Assembly (NCBI RefSeq): GCF_030816475.1 | Contig: NZ_JAUSXF010000001.1 | Location: forward strand, 3,906,001-3,970,000 | DNA length: 64,000 nucleotides | Source of the DNA: Arthrobacter pascens | GTDB taxonomy: Bacteria; Actinomycetota; Actinomycetes; Actinomycetales; Micrococcaceae | Reading direction: 5' to 3' | Part shown: positions 15,645-24,164 of the stretch, piece after piece | Layout: each line of letters begins with the position of its first letter | How positions within the stretch are numbered: the stretch's first letter is position 1 | Made by a program: the position numbers and the translations under genes | The notes under the pieces: generated by a model | Seen by the model: only the letters and a program-made list of their open reading frames with translations | Databases searched by the model: none | Told to the model about the DNA's origin: nothing

Positions 15645-16387
15645 GCGCCCGCCTGCTGTGAGTCCTGGTGGTTGTGATGGTGCTCGGAATAGGGATCAAC
15701 GTCAGGCTCCAGGCCTTCGTCCCTGCGTCCGTGGCTGAACCAGCCGGTCACGGCGGCCACGACGGCGGCGATCAGAATGGGCACGCCCGCCGGAACGAAC
15801 GGCACGGCGAGCACTGTGGCAAGGGCGCAGACCGCCGCTATTGCCACGGGTTCGCGTCCCTTGAGCCTCGGCCACAGGAGGGCCAGGAACGCTGCGACGG
15901 CCGCGCCGTCCAGTCCCCACTGTTTCGGATCGCCCAGCCCGCTTCCCGCCAAAGCACCCACCGCCGTGAAGAGGTTCCAGAGCACGTAGATTCCGATCCC
16001 GGCCGCCCAGAAGCCTCGTTTCTGCTCGGCAGGATCACTCTGCCCTGTGCTGGTGGCAGTCGACTCGTCGATAGTGAACTGCGCGGCCACGTATCTGCGC
16101 CAGCCTGTCGGGTGAAGGAGGGCGTTGAGCTGCATCCCGTAAATGCCGTTGCGCATCCCCAGCAATGTGGCGGCGCCCATGGCAGCAATGCCGGATCCGC
16201 CGCCGGCCACTACTCCAATGAACGCGAACTGCGAGCCGCCACTGAACAGCAGCAGGCTCAGTGCCATCGTCTGCCAGAAGCTGAGGCCCGAGGTGACGGA
16301 CAGTGCACCGAAGGAAATTCCGTAGAGACCTGTTGCGATGCTGATGGAGAGGCCCACCCTGACGGCGGGCGATGCCAGGAGCTTCAT
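15641..16387 (-). CDS. azlC: AzlC-family branched-chain amino acid permease subunit
   Basis: 248 residues. ISFGALSVTSGLSFWQTMALSLLLFSGGSQFAFIGV is the AzlC core: helix 2, then the SGGSQFA motif. Further hydrophobic helices follow, and FTIDESTATS is the conserved segment after helix 4. The C-terminus has a His-rich tail (EHHHNHQDSQ). With AzlD it forms an inner-membrane exporter. I choose ATG 16387; an in-frame TTG at 16399 would add four residues, and neither has a convincing ribosome site. Confidence 0.88.
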   Translation of the reverse strand: MKLLASPAVRVGLSISIATGLYGISFGALSVTSGLSFWQTMALSLLLFSGGSQFAFIGVVAGGGSGIAAMGAATLLGMRNGIYGMQLNALLHPTGWRRYVAAQFTIDESTATSTGQSDPAEQKRGFWAAGIGIYVLWNLFTAVGALAGSGLGDPKQWGLDGAAVAAFLALLWPRLKGREPVAIAAVCALATVLAVPFVPAGVPILIAAVVAAVTGWFSHGRRDEGLEPDVDPYSEHHHNHQDSQQAGA

Positions 16388-16418
16388 GGCTCCACTCAAT
16401 CACAGCAACCTGCTGTGC

Positions 16419-16502
16419 CTAAACACAGCTGCTAAACACCTGCAGCTTAAACGCTGGCAGCAGAACACGCACGGCTAAACACAAGCGGCAAACAGGCACC
16501 TA
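16419..16502. repeat. Degenerate 13-15-bp-period repeat array after the GDPD stop
   Basis: CTAAACAC or close variants occur at 16419, 16432, 16446, 16461, 16475 and 16489, and the GDPD stop itself lies in CTAATCC at 16500. On the minus strand several units supply TAG or TAA stop triplets in shifting frames. Confidence 0.7.
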
Positions 16503-17408
16503 ATCCGGCAGTTGGAGCTGCAGGCCGGCCGGTTGGAGCTGCGCCAGGACCCTTGCCGGAATGTTCGTGGTGATCTCGTGGATGCCCAGACCCTGGCACA
16601 ATGCCACGTCCCGTTCCGAGTCCACGGTCCACACCCGGAAGCGGCGGCCGGAATCCAGCCAGCGCTGAACGGTGCGGGCATGCTCACGAACGTAATTGAT
16701 GCCAGGGCCCGCCAGCCGCACCTCGCATTCATCAATGATCCGTTCGCCTTCCAGCTGGGCAGCCTTCATCACGTTGGCTATGGCAACTCCGGTCAGCGGC
16801 CCCAGGCCCAGCTCCTCCCGGATCTCGTCGACGTCGACGTCGTCCACCAGCTGGCAGATGAATTCCGCCGGGACCGTCTGGAGCAGGTGCTTCACCGAGT
16901 CCGGGCTGAAGCTCATGAAAGTCACCGTGATGTTGTCCACCGAGGACGTGCCGGCGTCCCAGCCTTCGCTTTGGAGCACGTCCAGCACCCGGTCTTCGAG
17001 CCTGAGCTGGTAAGGACTGGGATGTTTAAGTTCGATTGCCAACCGGATGTCCCGGCCGGCGCCGCGGAGAACGTCCAGAAGCTCCGGAAGCGTCAGGAAC
17101 TGCTCGGAGCGTGCACCGTATTTCTCCGGAATCCGGGCACCTTTCCAGGACGAGAAATCGAGGAGCCTTAATTCAGCCAGGGTCCGCTCGGCAACCGGGC
17201 CGGTCCCGTCGGACGTCCGGTCCAGGTTTGCATCGTGCAGGAGCACTGCGTGCTGGTCGCGCGTCAGGTGCACATCGCACTCCACACCGTCGGCGCCGTC
17301 GGCCAGGGCCTGGAGGTAGGCGGCGCGGGTGTGTTCGGCGAACACGGCGCTGGCACCCCTGTGCGCAAACACCAGGGGCCTCATCGGCAAAGACTCGTCA
17401 ATTGTCAT
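16500..17408 (-). CDS. Glycerophosphodiester phosphodiesterase
   Basis: 302 residues with a GDPD TIM barrel (PF03009). FAHRGASAVFAEHTRAAYLQAL (about 14-35) carries the catalytic His-Arg and the Glu of the HRG...PENT motif, here with AEHT instead of PENT. DGVECDVHLTRDQHAVLLHDANLDRTSDG contains the metal-binding Glu/Asp and second catalytic His. The barrel closes with FRVWTVDSERDVALC. No signal peptide, so cytosolic. It hydrolyses glycerophosphodiesters to glycerol 3-phosphate and an alcohol. The leaderless promoter at 17415-17420 faces that of the DUF445 gene only about 30 bp away. Confidence 0.9.
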   Translation of the reverse strand: MTIDESLPMRPLVFAHRGASAVFAEHTRAAYLQALADGADGVECDVHLTRDQHAVLLHDANLDRTSDGTGPVAERTLAELRLLDFSSWKGARIPEKYGARSEQFLTLPELLDVLRGAGRDIRLAIELKHPSPYQLRLEDRVLDVLQSEGWDAGTSSVDNITVTFMSFSPDSVKHLLQTVPAEFICQLVDDVDVDEIREELGLGPLTGVAIANVMKAAQLEGERIIDECEVRLAGPGINYVREHARTVQRWLDSGRRFRVWTVDSERDVALCQGLGIHEITTNIPARVLAQLQPAGLQLQLPD

Positions 17409-17420
17409 GAGGACACGCTA
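17406..17420 (-). promoter_or_regulatory. Leaderless promoter of the GDPD gene
   Basis: On the minus strand, TAGCGT (17420-17415), 6 nt, then ATG at 17408. It overlaps the opposite promoter at 17447. Confidence 0.6.
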
Positions 17421-17446
17421 GTCGGTGCGGCCGACGCGTGCGGGAC

Positions 17447-17461
17447 TAGGCTGGGCACATG
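17447..17461 (+). promoter_or_regulatory. Leaderless promoter of the DUF445 gene
   Basis: TAGGCT (17447-17452), 6 nt, then ATG at 17459. The two divergent -10 boxes here are only 26 bp apart, so simultaneous occupancy by polymerase is unlikely. Confidence 0.6.
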
Positions 17462-18808
17462 CAGGTGAATTCTGAGCCAATTACCAGAGAAGCACCGGAG
17501 AGGCCCGCCAGCTCGCCGCAACCGTCGCGGAAGGCGAGGGCCGCCGTCGTCGGCAATCAACTTAGTCCAGGGGATGCCGAAAAGGCGGCAGCCCTGCGGA
17601 AAATGAAGCTTCTGGCGCTGGGTCTGCTCATCGCCATGGCCGTCATCTTTGTGTTTGCCTTCGCCCTGCAGCGGGATTATCCATGGCTGCAGTATGTACG
17701 GGCTGCGGCGGAGGGCGGGATGGTTGGCGCGCTGGCCGACTGGTTCGCCGTCACCGCCCTGTTCAAGTACCCCATGGGAATCAAAATCCCGCACACTGCC
17801 ATTATCCCGCGGCGCAAGGACCAGATCGGGGCCTCGCTGGGTGAGTTCGTGGAGACCAATTTCCTGTCCGAGCAGGTCGTGCAGGACAAGCTGGCCAGCG
17901 TGAACATTGCCAAGAGAGCCGGCGAATGGCTGGCAGCGCCGGGCGGTGCGGAACGCGTGGCGAAGGAGGGCGCCGCAGTCATTCGCGGCGTGTTCAAGGT
18001 CCTGAACGACGACGACGTCCAGGCAGTGATCGAAGGCATGGTCCGCAAGCATCTGCTGACTCCGCCGTGGGGACCTCCGGTGGGCAGGATGGCAGAGCGG
18101 ATTTTCGCTGACGGGCATCACCATAAGCTGGTGGACCTGCTGGTGGACCGGGCCGCGGACTGGGTTGACGACAACCACGAGACAATCACACGGCTGGTTT
18201 CGGACCGCTCCCCCACCTGGGTTCCGCAGTTCGTCGATGGACTGGTAGGCGACAAGGTGTACGTGGAGTTCCTCAAGTTCACGCGCGCCGTGCAGTCCGA
18301 TCCCAATCACCAGGTGCGGCTGTCGATCGATAAGTACCTCAACGACCTGGCGCAGGACCTTCAGTACGATCCGGCGATGATTGCCCGCGCCGAGGACATC
18401 AAGGCGCAGGTGCTGGGCGATCCGGAGGTCCGTGAACTCGCCTCCCGGACCTGGGGCACCGTAAAGGGCGCCCTGCTCAGCGCGGTGGACGATCCGGAAA
18501 GCGATTTGACGGTGAAGTTCAAGGCTGCCGTCCGGGATTTCGGGTCTCGCCTCGTCAACGATGCCGAGCTGGCCGGGAAGGTCAACGCCTGGATCGGCGA
18601 TGCTGCCGGTTACCTCGTGAGGACCTACCGCTCCGACATCGCGGGCGTGATCACGGAAACCGTGGCACGCTGGAATGCCGAGGAGACCTCGCGGAAGATC
18701 GAACTGCAGGTGGGTAAGGACCTGCAGTTCATCCGGATCAATGGAACAGTGGTGGGCTCCCTCGCCGGGCTGGGCATCTTTGCGGTGGCGCACCTGCTGT
18801 TCGGCTGA
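17459..18808 (+). CDS. DUF445 membrane protein
   Basis: 449 residues (PF04286). After a disordered N-terminus, residues 54-70 form one membrane helix (LGLLIAMAVIFVFAFAL). The family hallmark VRAAAEGGMVGALADWFAVTALFKYPMG follows at about 80-107, then PHTAIIPRRKDQIGASLGEFVE. A long helical domain and a second hydrophobic C-terminal helix (VVGSLAGLGIFAVAHLLF) complete it. Function is unknown; it probably anchors in the inner membrane with most of its mass in the cytoplasm. Monocistronic. Confidence 0.9.
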   Translation: MQVNSEPITREAPERPASSPQPSRKARAAVVGNQLSPGDAEKAAALRKMKLLALGLLIAMAVIFVFAFALQRDYPWLQYVRAAAEGGMVGALADWFAVTALFKYPMGIKIPHTAIIPRRKDQIGASLGEFVETNFLSEQVVQDKLASVNIAKRAGEWLAAPGGAERVAKEGAAVIRGVFKVLNDDDVQAVIEGMVRKHLLTPPWGPPVGRMAERIFADGHHHKLVDLLVDRAADWVDDNHETITRLVSDRSPTWVPQFVDGLVGDKVYVEFLKFTRAVQSDPNHQVRLSIDKYLNDLAQDLQYDPAMIARAEDIKAQVLGDPEVRELASRTWGTVKGALLSAVDDPESDLTVKFKAAVRDFGSRLVNDAELAGKVNAWIGDAAGYLVRTYRSDIAGVITETVARWNAEETSRKIELQVGKDLQFIRINGTVVGSLAGLGIFAVAHLLFG

Positions 18809-18958
18809 CGAGCGGACCAGCTGGGCACAAATTACAGTTGAGCCCTGATCGTGCGCGGGCCGAAACCTCCCAAGGTTCCTTTTCAAAGTGGCCGCTGGTT
18901 ATCCACATAGGCATTTATCCTCAACGTCTTTGTCAGTGCCTCGCGGGATGCTTTAGGC

Positions 18959-20410
18959 ATGGAAAGAACGGCGGCAGAAGATGCGTTGGAAGCCTTTGAG
19001 GCTTCCATCCCCGTGTTGCTTTCCCATGTGCGGCGCGGGTTAGGCAGCTCGATCTCCGCCGTTTCTGATCCTCTTCGGGAGCAGGCGGATGCGTGCCTGG
19101 ACGGGCTGGCCGAATCGGCCCGGGTCGAAGCGATGCTGGCCGCCCTTAAGGTGCACCTCAGCAGGGGGTACGCGGATAAAGCCACGGCTATGGCGCCGCC
19201 GCCCGCATCACCCCAGGAGCACACCGCCCAGGAAATGGCCGTGGTCGCGGAGGTCGCGTGCGTCCTGACCGTGAGCGAACGATCCGCCAGTGCCCTGCTC
19301 GCCCAATCCCGCGAACTCACCACCACCCTGCCCCGAACGCTGGCTGCACTGCAGGACGGATCGATTTCGTGGCAGCACGCCCGGTTCATGGTCGATGAAA
19401 CCACGAGCCTTGACCCCGCTGGCGCGGCGGCGCTGGAGGCTCACTTCCTGACTCCCGTGATGGTGGACCCTGAGAAACTCGGTGCCGCGCGGAGTTGTCC
19501 GGCCGGGGAGCTGGTCCCTTCCCGGTTCCCGGCCAAAGCCCGCACCTGGCGGGAGCGTCACCATCCTGTCAGCATCGAAAAACGTCACTCTAAAGGCATC
19601 CTGGACCGGCGGGTTGAGTACGCCCCGGACCGGGACGGTATGGCCTGGCTGTCCGCCTACCTGCCCGCCGACACCGCGGCCGGGATCTGGGACCGGATCA
19701 CTACAGCAGCGCGGGCCCTGCAAGGCCCCGACGAGGGCAGGACCCTGACCCAGCTGCGCGCGGACACCGTGGCGGCCTGGCTCCTCGAATCCACCGGCAC
19801 CGGCAGCACGACCGGCGCCGGCAACGGGGGCATCAGCACAGTTGGCACAACGACAGCCACCACCGGCGGCGGGGTGCCGTCACCTAAGGCCCAGGTCCTG
19901 GTTACCGTTCCGGTGTTCGCCCTGATGGGCCTGACTGATGAACCCGCCACCCTGGACGGGTATGGCCCGATCCCGCCTTCCATGGCTCGCCGGCTGATTG
20001 CCGACGGCGCCGACTCCTTCCACCGCGTCCTGACCGACCCCCGCGACGGCGCACCCCTGGAAATAGGCCGCACCAGCTACCGCATCCCCACAGCCATGCG
20101 GCAATGGCTAAGGCTTCGGGACGGCAAATGTCCCTTCCCTGGCTGCAACAACCACTCCCTGGACAACGAAGCAGACCACCTCCTCGCCTGGCACAAAGGC
20201 GGAACCACCGGCATCACCAACCTCGGCCAGCCCTGCCCGAAACACCACAAACTCCGACACACCACCGCGTGGAAACCAACCCAAGCCACCAAAAACAAAC
20301 CACCAGGCTGGACCTCACCCACCGGACGCCACTACCAAAGCGAACAACAAAACTGGGAACCACCCCACTGGCCACACCAGGTCTTCACCCCTGCCGACCA
20401 GTTGGAATAG
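18959..20410 (+). CDS. DUF222 domain / HNH endonuclease-like protein
   Basis: 483 residues. The DUF222 (13E12-repeat) region covers about 50-330 and includes AQEMAVVAEVACVLTVSERSASALL and ISWQHARFMVDET. A Gly/Thr-rich linker (TGTGSTTGAGN) sits near 280-305. The C-terminal HNH zinc finger is intact: CPFPGCNNHSLDNEADHLLAWHKGG and CPKHHKLRH hold the Cys pairs and catalytic His. This family occurs in many paralogous copies in actinobacteria and is suspected to be mobile or phase-variable; the natural substrate is unknown. The ATG sits 6 nt after GATGCT, a weak version of the leaderless arrangement. Confidence 0.88.
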   Translation: MERTAAEDALEAFEASIPVLLSHVRRGLGSSISAVSDPLREQADACLDGLAESARVEAMLAALKVHLSRGYADKATAMAPPPASPQEHTAQEMAVVAEVACVLTVSERSASALLAQSRELTTTLPRTLAALQDGSISWQHARFMVDETTSLDPAGAAALEAHFLTPVMVDPEKLGAARSCPAGELVPSRFPAKARTWRERHHPVSIEKRHSKGILDRRVEYAPDRDGMAWLSAYLPADTAAGIWDRITTAARALQGPDEGRTLTQLRADTVAAWLLESTGTGSTTGAGNGGISTVGTTTATTGGGVPSPKAQVLVTVPVFALMGLTDEPATLDGYGPIPPSMARRLIADGADSFHRVLTDPRDGAPLEIGRTSYRIPTAMRQWLRLRDGKCPFPGCNNHSLDNEADHLLAWHKGGTTGITNLGQPCPKHHKLRHTTAWKPTQATKNKPPGWTSPTGRHYQSEQQNWEPPHWPHQVFTPADQLE

Positions 20411-20422
20411 GGCTACCTGCGC

Positions 20423-21172
20423 CTAGGCGAAGGATTGCAGTTCCACGCCGGCGGACTCCAGTCCGGCCCGGACACCGGCGGCCATTTCCACTGCGCCCGG
20501 AGTGTCTCCATGGATACACAGCGAATCGGGGTTGACCTGAACCACTGTTCCGTCCACGGCCACCACCTCTCCCTTCGTCGCAAGGCGCACTGCCCGCTCA
20601 ACGATCGAGTCGACGTCGTGCAGCACGGCACCGTCCTGCGAGCGCGGCACCAGCGTCCCGTCCGGCAGGTAGGCCCGATCCACAAATGCCTCGATGAACA
20701 CCGGGTGGCCGGCTTCCTTCGCCTGGACCAAAAGCTCCGAGCCGGGCAGGCCCAGGATCGGCAAGCCGGGGTCGTATGCCTGGATTGCGGCTACCACAGC
20801 GGAGGCCTGTTCGCCGTCGTGAACCAAGCGGTTATACAAAGCGCCGTGCGGTTTCACGTAGTCCACGGATGCGCCCACGGCATGCGCCACCCCGTCGAGG
20901 GCGCCCAACTGATAGAGGACGTCACCGAAAAGCTCGTCAAAGGACATGTCCATGGAGCGCCGGCCGAAGCCGGCAAGGTCCCGGTAGCCCACATGGGCGC
21001 CGACGGTCACGTCCAGCTCGAAGGCCGCGCGGCAGCTGTCCAGCATGGTCACAGGATCGCCGGCATGGAATCCACAGGCCACGTTGGCGCTGGTCACCAG
21101 CCGGAACATGGCGGCGTCGTCTCCCATGTTCCAGGAGCCGAAGGATTCTCCGAGGTCAGCGTTAAGATCCAA
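20423..21172 (-). CDS. pxpA: 5-oxoprolinase subunit A (LamB/YcsF family)
   Basis: 249 residues, full length for PxpA. MDLNADLGESFGSWNMGDD (residues 1-19), SANVACGFHAGDP (28-40) and VDYVKPHGALYNR are family signatures. PxpA works with PxpB and PxpC to cleave 5-oxoproline to glutamate using ATP; neither partner gene is nearby, which is unusual. The start is TTG at 21172, overlapping the end of the preceding gene by 11 bp, with GGAAGG as ribosome site about 9 nt before it. It converges on the DUF222 gene with a 12-bp gap. Confidence 0.87.
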   Translation of the reverse strand: MDLNADLGESFGSWNMGDDAAMFRLVTSANVACGFHAGDPVTMLDSCRAAFELDVTVGAHVGYRDLAGFGRRSMDMSFDELFGDVLYQLGALDGVAHAVGASVDYVKPHGALYNRLVHDGEQASAVVAAIQAYDPGLPILGLPGSELLVQAKEAGHPVFIEAFVDRAYLPDGTLVPRSQDGAVLHDVDSIVERAVRLATKGEVVAVDGTVVQVNPDSLCIHGDTPGAVEMAAGVRAGLESAGVELQSFA

Positions 21173-21965
21173 GATTTTTGCCTTCCAGCGTTTGGTTGTC
21201 GGGTGCCGCGGTGGCCTGGAGCTCTCCCGGGATGGTGTCCGGCATGGGGCCGAAGGCTTCCCTGGCGTTGGCTGCCACGGCCCGGCCCATCATGAGGTTG
21301 CCGGCACCGCCCACAACTGCGCCGATGCCGAACGGAAGTGCGCGGCCGAAAAATGCCGAGCCCTGGCGCCTGAGCAGGTTCCTGAGGAAGGCCTTTCGGA
21401 TTTTGTTGCGGACCACACCAAAACCGGAGACCGGCATGGACTTGGACAAAGCGTTGCCCCACGCCTGCGTGGCGCTTGTCCCCTTGCCTGTAGCCTGACC
21501 GCTCAAGGTACCCAGCAAGGCCGTTCCCTCCTCACCGAGCATGATGGCCATGACCATGGTGCTGGCTTTCTCCGGATTGGTCAGGCGGATGCCGTGAAGC
21601 TCGGCGAGTGACGTGGCATAAAGCGCCGTCGCTTCCAGGAAGCCCACGGTGGCCACGGCAGAAAGCCCCAGTGACGCTATAGTGCCGACGCCCGGCACCA
21701 CGGCCGTGGCACCGACGAGCGCGCCACCGCCCGTGACGGCCCTCAGGTAGTCGCGTTCCAGTTTGGCGGCCAGTTCCGCAGCGCTGGCACGTGGGTGCCG
21801 GCGTTGCAGCCGGCGGATGTTGGCCAGCACCAGGGGGCGCTGGATCTCCACTGCCCGGAGCAGCATGTTGTGCACTCCGGGTTTTGGCTTGCCGTCGGCA
21901 TCGAACACCGCGTTGTGGGCGGTTTCCTGTGCGATTCGTACTGCGGGATTGCTGCGCCTGGCCAT
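21162..21965 (-). CDS. EcsC-like hydrophobic-core protein
   Basis: 267 residues from ATG 21965, which has a clear GAGGTGACC ribosome site. An N-terminal helical half (RRLQRRHPRASAAELAAKLE) is followed by Gly/Ala-rich hydrophobic helices (GGGALVGATAVVPGVGTIAS and LGLSAVATVGFLEATALYAT) and a second pair (GRALPFGIGAVVGGAGNLMMG). The arrangement resembles EcsC-family proteins, but I cannot confirm the family by eye. It overlaps pxpA, so they are co-transcribed. Function unknown. Confidence 0.7.
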   Translation of the reverse strand: MARRSNPAVRIAQETAHNAVFDADGKPKPGVHNMLLRAVEIQRPLVLANIRRLQRRHPRASAAELAAKLERDYLRAVTGGGALVGATAVVPGVGTIASLGLSAVATVGFLEATALYATSLAELHGIRLTNPEKASTMVMAIMLGEEGTALLGTLSGQATGKGTSATQAWGNALSKSMPVSGFGVVRNKIRKAFLRNLLRRQGSAFFGRALPFGIGAVVGGAGNLMMGRAVAANAREAFGPMPDTIPGELQATAAPDNQTLEGKNLGS

Positions 21966-22023
21966 GGTCACCTCTGCTTCTGTCCTGCTTCCGGCCTGCC
22001 GGCAGTTCCGGCTGCGACCCTGC

Positions 22024-22066
22024 CTTAACACTAAGTGCGCTTAACCCTAAGGGTGCTTAACACTAG
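22024..22066. repeat. 16-bp-period tandem repeat, three copies
   Basis: CTTAACACTAA (22024), CTTAACCCTAA (22040) and CTTAACACTAG (22056) are evenly spaced by 16 bp. They lie just downstream of the stop of the gene at 22075-22665; on the minus strand each unit carries stop triplets (TAG or TTAAG). Confidence 0.8.
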
Positions 22067-22074
22067 CCGCTCTC

Positions 22075-22665
22075 CTACATCACCCATGATTCGGCCGCGG
22101 CTATGTAACCTGACGACGACGGCCCCCGCGGTCCCGGATAGACCCTTGCGGCGCCCGGCCACTCAACTCCGAACTCGACTAGCCGGCCGCTGCTGCAGGG
22201 CAAGTAGACGTTGTTGAGGGCTGCTGCATTGGGCCCAAGCTGGAAGTCGGGTGAGGAGAAGTGCCGTCGGTCCAGGATCCCGGAAAGTTCGAGTTCGGCC
22301 TTGCGGCCGGTGGCGCGGAATCCGCGGTCCAGGTCCAGGTCGACGTCGAACTCATCCTGGGTGTGTGTGATCCCGTTCAGCGGAAACCTGGCTGCTTCGG
22401 GAAAATACCGGGTCAGTTCGCCGGCTAGCGTTGCAGCGAAGTACTCGTTGGTCCCGTAGCTCCGCCAGCCCTGCAGCGTGGCCACGAGCAACGCCCTTCC
22501 AGTGCCCCAGCGGGACCAATCGGCCATCCAGAACGACGCGAAGCAGCTGGCGGCCTCCCCGGGAATCAGCACCCCGGCGGCATCCACAGGGTGCAGCGCG
22601 AGGCCGGGATTGGCCCCAACGAAAGCCAGGCTTCGCCGCCACGATGCTGTAGGAACGGTCTCCAT
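22075..22665 (-). CDS. Hypothetical protein, 196 residues
   Basis: Soluble, Trp-rich protein beginning METVPTASWRRSLAFVGANP, with SFWMADWSRWGTGRALLVAT and YIAAAESWVM as notable segments. I do not recognise a family. Codon use matches the neighbours, and the ATG at 22665 stands 6 nt after TAGGCT, a strong leaderless start, which supports a real gene. It is divergent from the MFS gene at 22797. Confidence 0.72.
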   Translation of the reverse strand: METVPTASWRRSLAFVGANPGLALHPVDAAGVLIPGEAASCFASFWMADWSRWGTGRALLVATLQGWRSYGTNEYFAATLAGELTRYFPEAARFPLNGITHTQDEFDVDLDLDRGFRATGRKAELELSGILDRRHFSSPDFQLGPNAAALNNVYLPCSSGRLVEFGVEWPGAARVYPGPRGPSSSGYIAAAESWVM

Positions 22666-22677
22666 TATCTGAGCCTA
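22663..22677 (-). promoter_or_regulatory. Leaderless promoter of the 196-residue hypothetical gene
   Basis: On the minus strand, TAGGCT (22677-22672), 6 nt, then ATG at 22665. Confidence 0.6.
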
Positions 22678-22784
22678 GGCGGGGCGCAGGAAATCCTGCG
22701 GCAGGCATCGCCGGAGCAATGGCCTGGACTGTGGGCTTTTTCGAATGGCAGTACATGGCCGTTCCCCCGTCATCCCTCCGAGCC

Positions 22785-22799
22785 TAAACTTGCCCTATG
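22785..22799 (+). promoter_or_regulatory. Leaderless promoter of the MFS exporter gene
   Basis: TAAACT (22785-22790), 6 nt, then ATG at 22797. Confidence 0.6.
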
Positions 22800-24125
22800 C
22801 CCGCCCCCAAAGCCCTGCGGCCCTTTGCCCACCGTGAATATCGGGTGCTGATTACGGCGCTGGCCATCTCCATTTTTGGTTCGGGGATGTGGGCTGTCGC
22901 CATGGTTTACCAGGTGATCCACCTAGGCGGAGGTCCGCTGGAATTGTCCTTCGTGGCCACGGCGGGCAGCGTGGGCCTCGTCGGCTTTGTCCTCGCGGGC
23001 GGCATCGCCGCTGACAGGGTGCCGCAGCGGCTCCTGATCATTGCCGTGGAAGGTGCCAACCTGGCCGTGATCGCGAGCATCAGCGGGCTTGCCATGGCGG
23101 GATGGCTGCAGCTGTGGCACGTTGCCGTCGGGGCCTTTGTGCTGGGCGTCGGGGCCGCCTTCTTCTTCCCCGCTTACTCGGCGATCCTGCCGCGCATCCT
23201 TCCTGCGGAGGATCTGCTGGCAGCCAATGGGATGGAAGGGACACTCCGCCCGATCCTCCAGCAGGCAGCCGGACCCGCTGTCGCTGGAATCCTGGTGGCC
23301 GCGCTGTCCCCGTCGCATGCCGTAACCGGGGTGGCGGCCTGCCACCTGTCGGCGTTCATCATCCTAAACTTTTTGGGCCGGCACGCACTGGAAGCGCCCG
23401 CGAACGGGGCGGAACATCCTTGGCCTGCAACGGACGGAGCACCCGGTGAACGGGCCATCAGGACGTCCTTTTTCGCCGACCTCAAGGAAGGCGTCCGCTA
23501 CACGCTTCGCACCCCGTGGCTTCTGTGGACCCTGGTGTGGGCGTGTATCTCAGTGCTATTCCTGATCGGGCCCATCGAAGTGCTGATGCCGTTCGTGGTC
23601 CGTGACCAGCTGGCCGGCGATTCCCGCATGTTCGGGTTCCTGCTGGCCATCATGGGGGTGGGCGGGGCTGTGGGTTCGCTGGCAACCGCCTCCCTGAAGC
23701 TGCCGCGCCGGTACCTCACGGTGATGATGGTTTCCTGGGGCATTGGCACGGTGCCGCTGGCCGCCGTCGGCATCATGGACAGCTTCTGGGCAGTCGCAGC
23801 GGCCCTGTTCGTGTTCGGTGCGACCGGCAGTGTTGGCATGGTCATCTGGGGCACGCTGCTTCAGCGGCGCGTCCCCGCCCACCTCCTGGGCCGGGTCTCC
23901 AGCCTGGACTTCTTTGTGTCCCTCGCGCTCATGCCTGTCTCCATGGCGCTGGCCGGGCCGGCTGCCGAGGTGCTCCCCGTCTGGCTGATTTTCCTGGTGG
24001 CCGGCGGAGTCTGCCCGGTCATGGCCGTGATCGCCTTGATCGTTGCCCGGATGCCCGACGACGAACTGGCCCATCCGCTGGAAACGGCACCGGAGACCGA
24101 ACGCACGACGGCGGGAGGAGACTGA
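22797..24125 (+). CDS. MFS transporter, DHA3-like (enterobactin-exporter type)
   Basis: 442 residues with twelve hydrophobic helices. The N-terminus RPFAHREYRVLITALAISIFGSGMW and LAGGIAADRVPQRLLI (loop 2-3 motif with Asp-Arg) place it in the DHA3/MFS_3 group, which exports drugs and siderophores. SPSHAVTGVAACHLSAFIIL and the second-half helices complete the fold. The substrate cannot be told from the sequence. It converges with the GH65 gene, with a 39-bp gap. Confidence 0.88.
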   Translation: MPAPKALRPFAHREYRVLITALAISIFGSGMWAVAMVYQVIHLGGGPLELSFVATAGSVGLVGFVLAGGIAADRVPQRLLIIAVEGANLAVIASISGLAMAGWLQLWHVAVGAFVLGVGAAFFFPAYSAILPRILPAEDLLAANGMEGTLRPILQQAAGPAVAGILVAALSPSHAVTGVAACHLSAFIILNFLGRHALEAPANGAEHPWPATDGAPGERAIRTSFFADLKEGVRYTLRTPWLLWTLVWACISVLFLIGPIEVLMPFVVRDQLAGDSRMFGFLLAIMGVGGAVGSLATASLKLPRRYLTVMMVSWGIGTVPLAAVGIMDSFWAVAAALFVFGATGSVGMVIWGTLLQRRVPAHLLGRVSSLDFFVSLALMPVSMALAGPAAEVLPVWLIFLVAGGVCPVMAVIALIVARMPDDELAHPLETAPETERTTAGGD

Positions 24126-24164
24126 CGCAGGACCCCGCGCCAACCGCCCGGCCAAAGAACACGC

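Noticed and set aside
17405..18886. Open frame of 493 codons opposite the DUF445 gene
   Set aside because: Antisense shadow; no ribosome site or recognised domain, and DUF445 is clear on the other strand.
18959..20410. HNH endonuclease as part of a restriction or homing element
   Set aside because: No methyltransferase, intron, intein or flanking repeat is present. It is a stand-alone DUF222 protein, usually multi-copy in this group.
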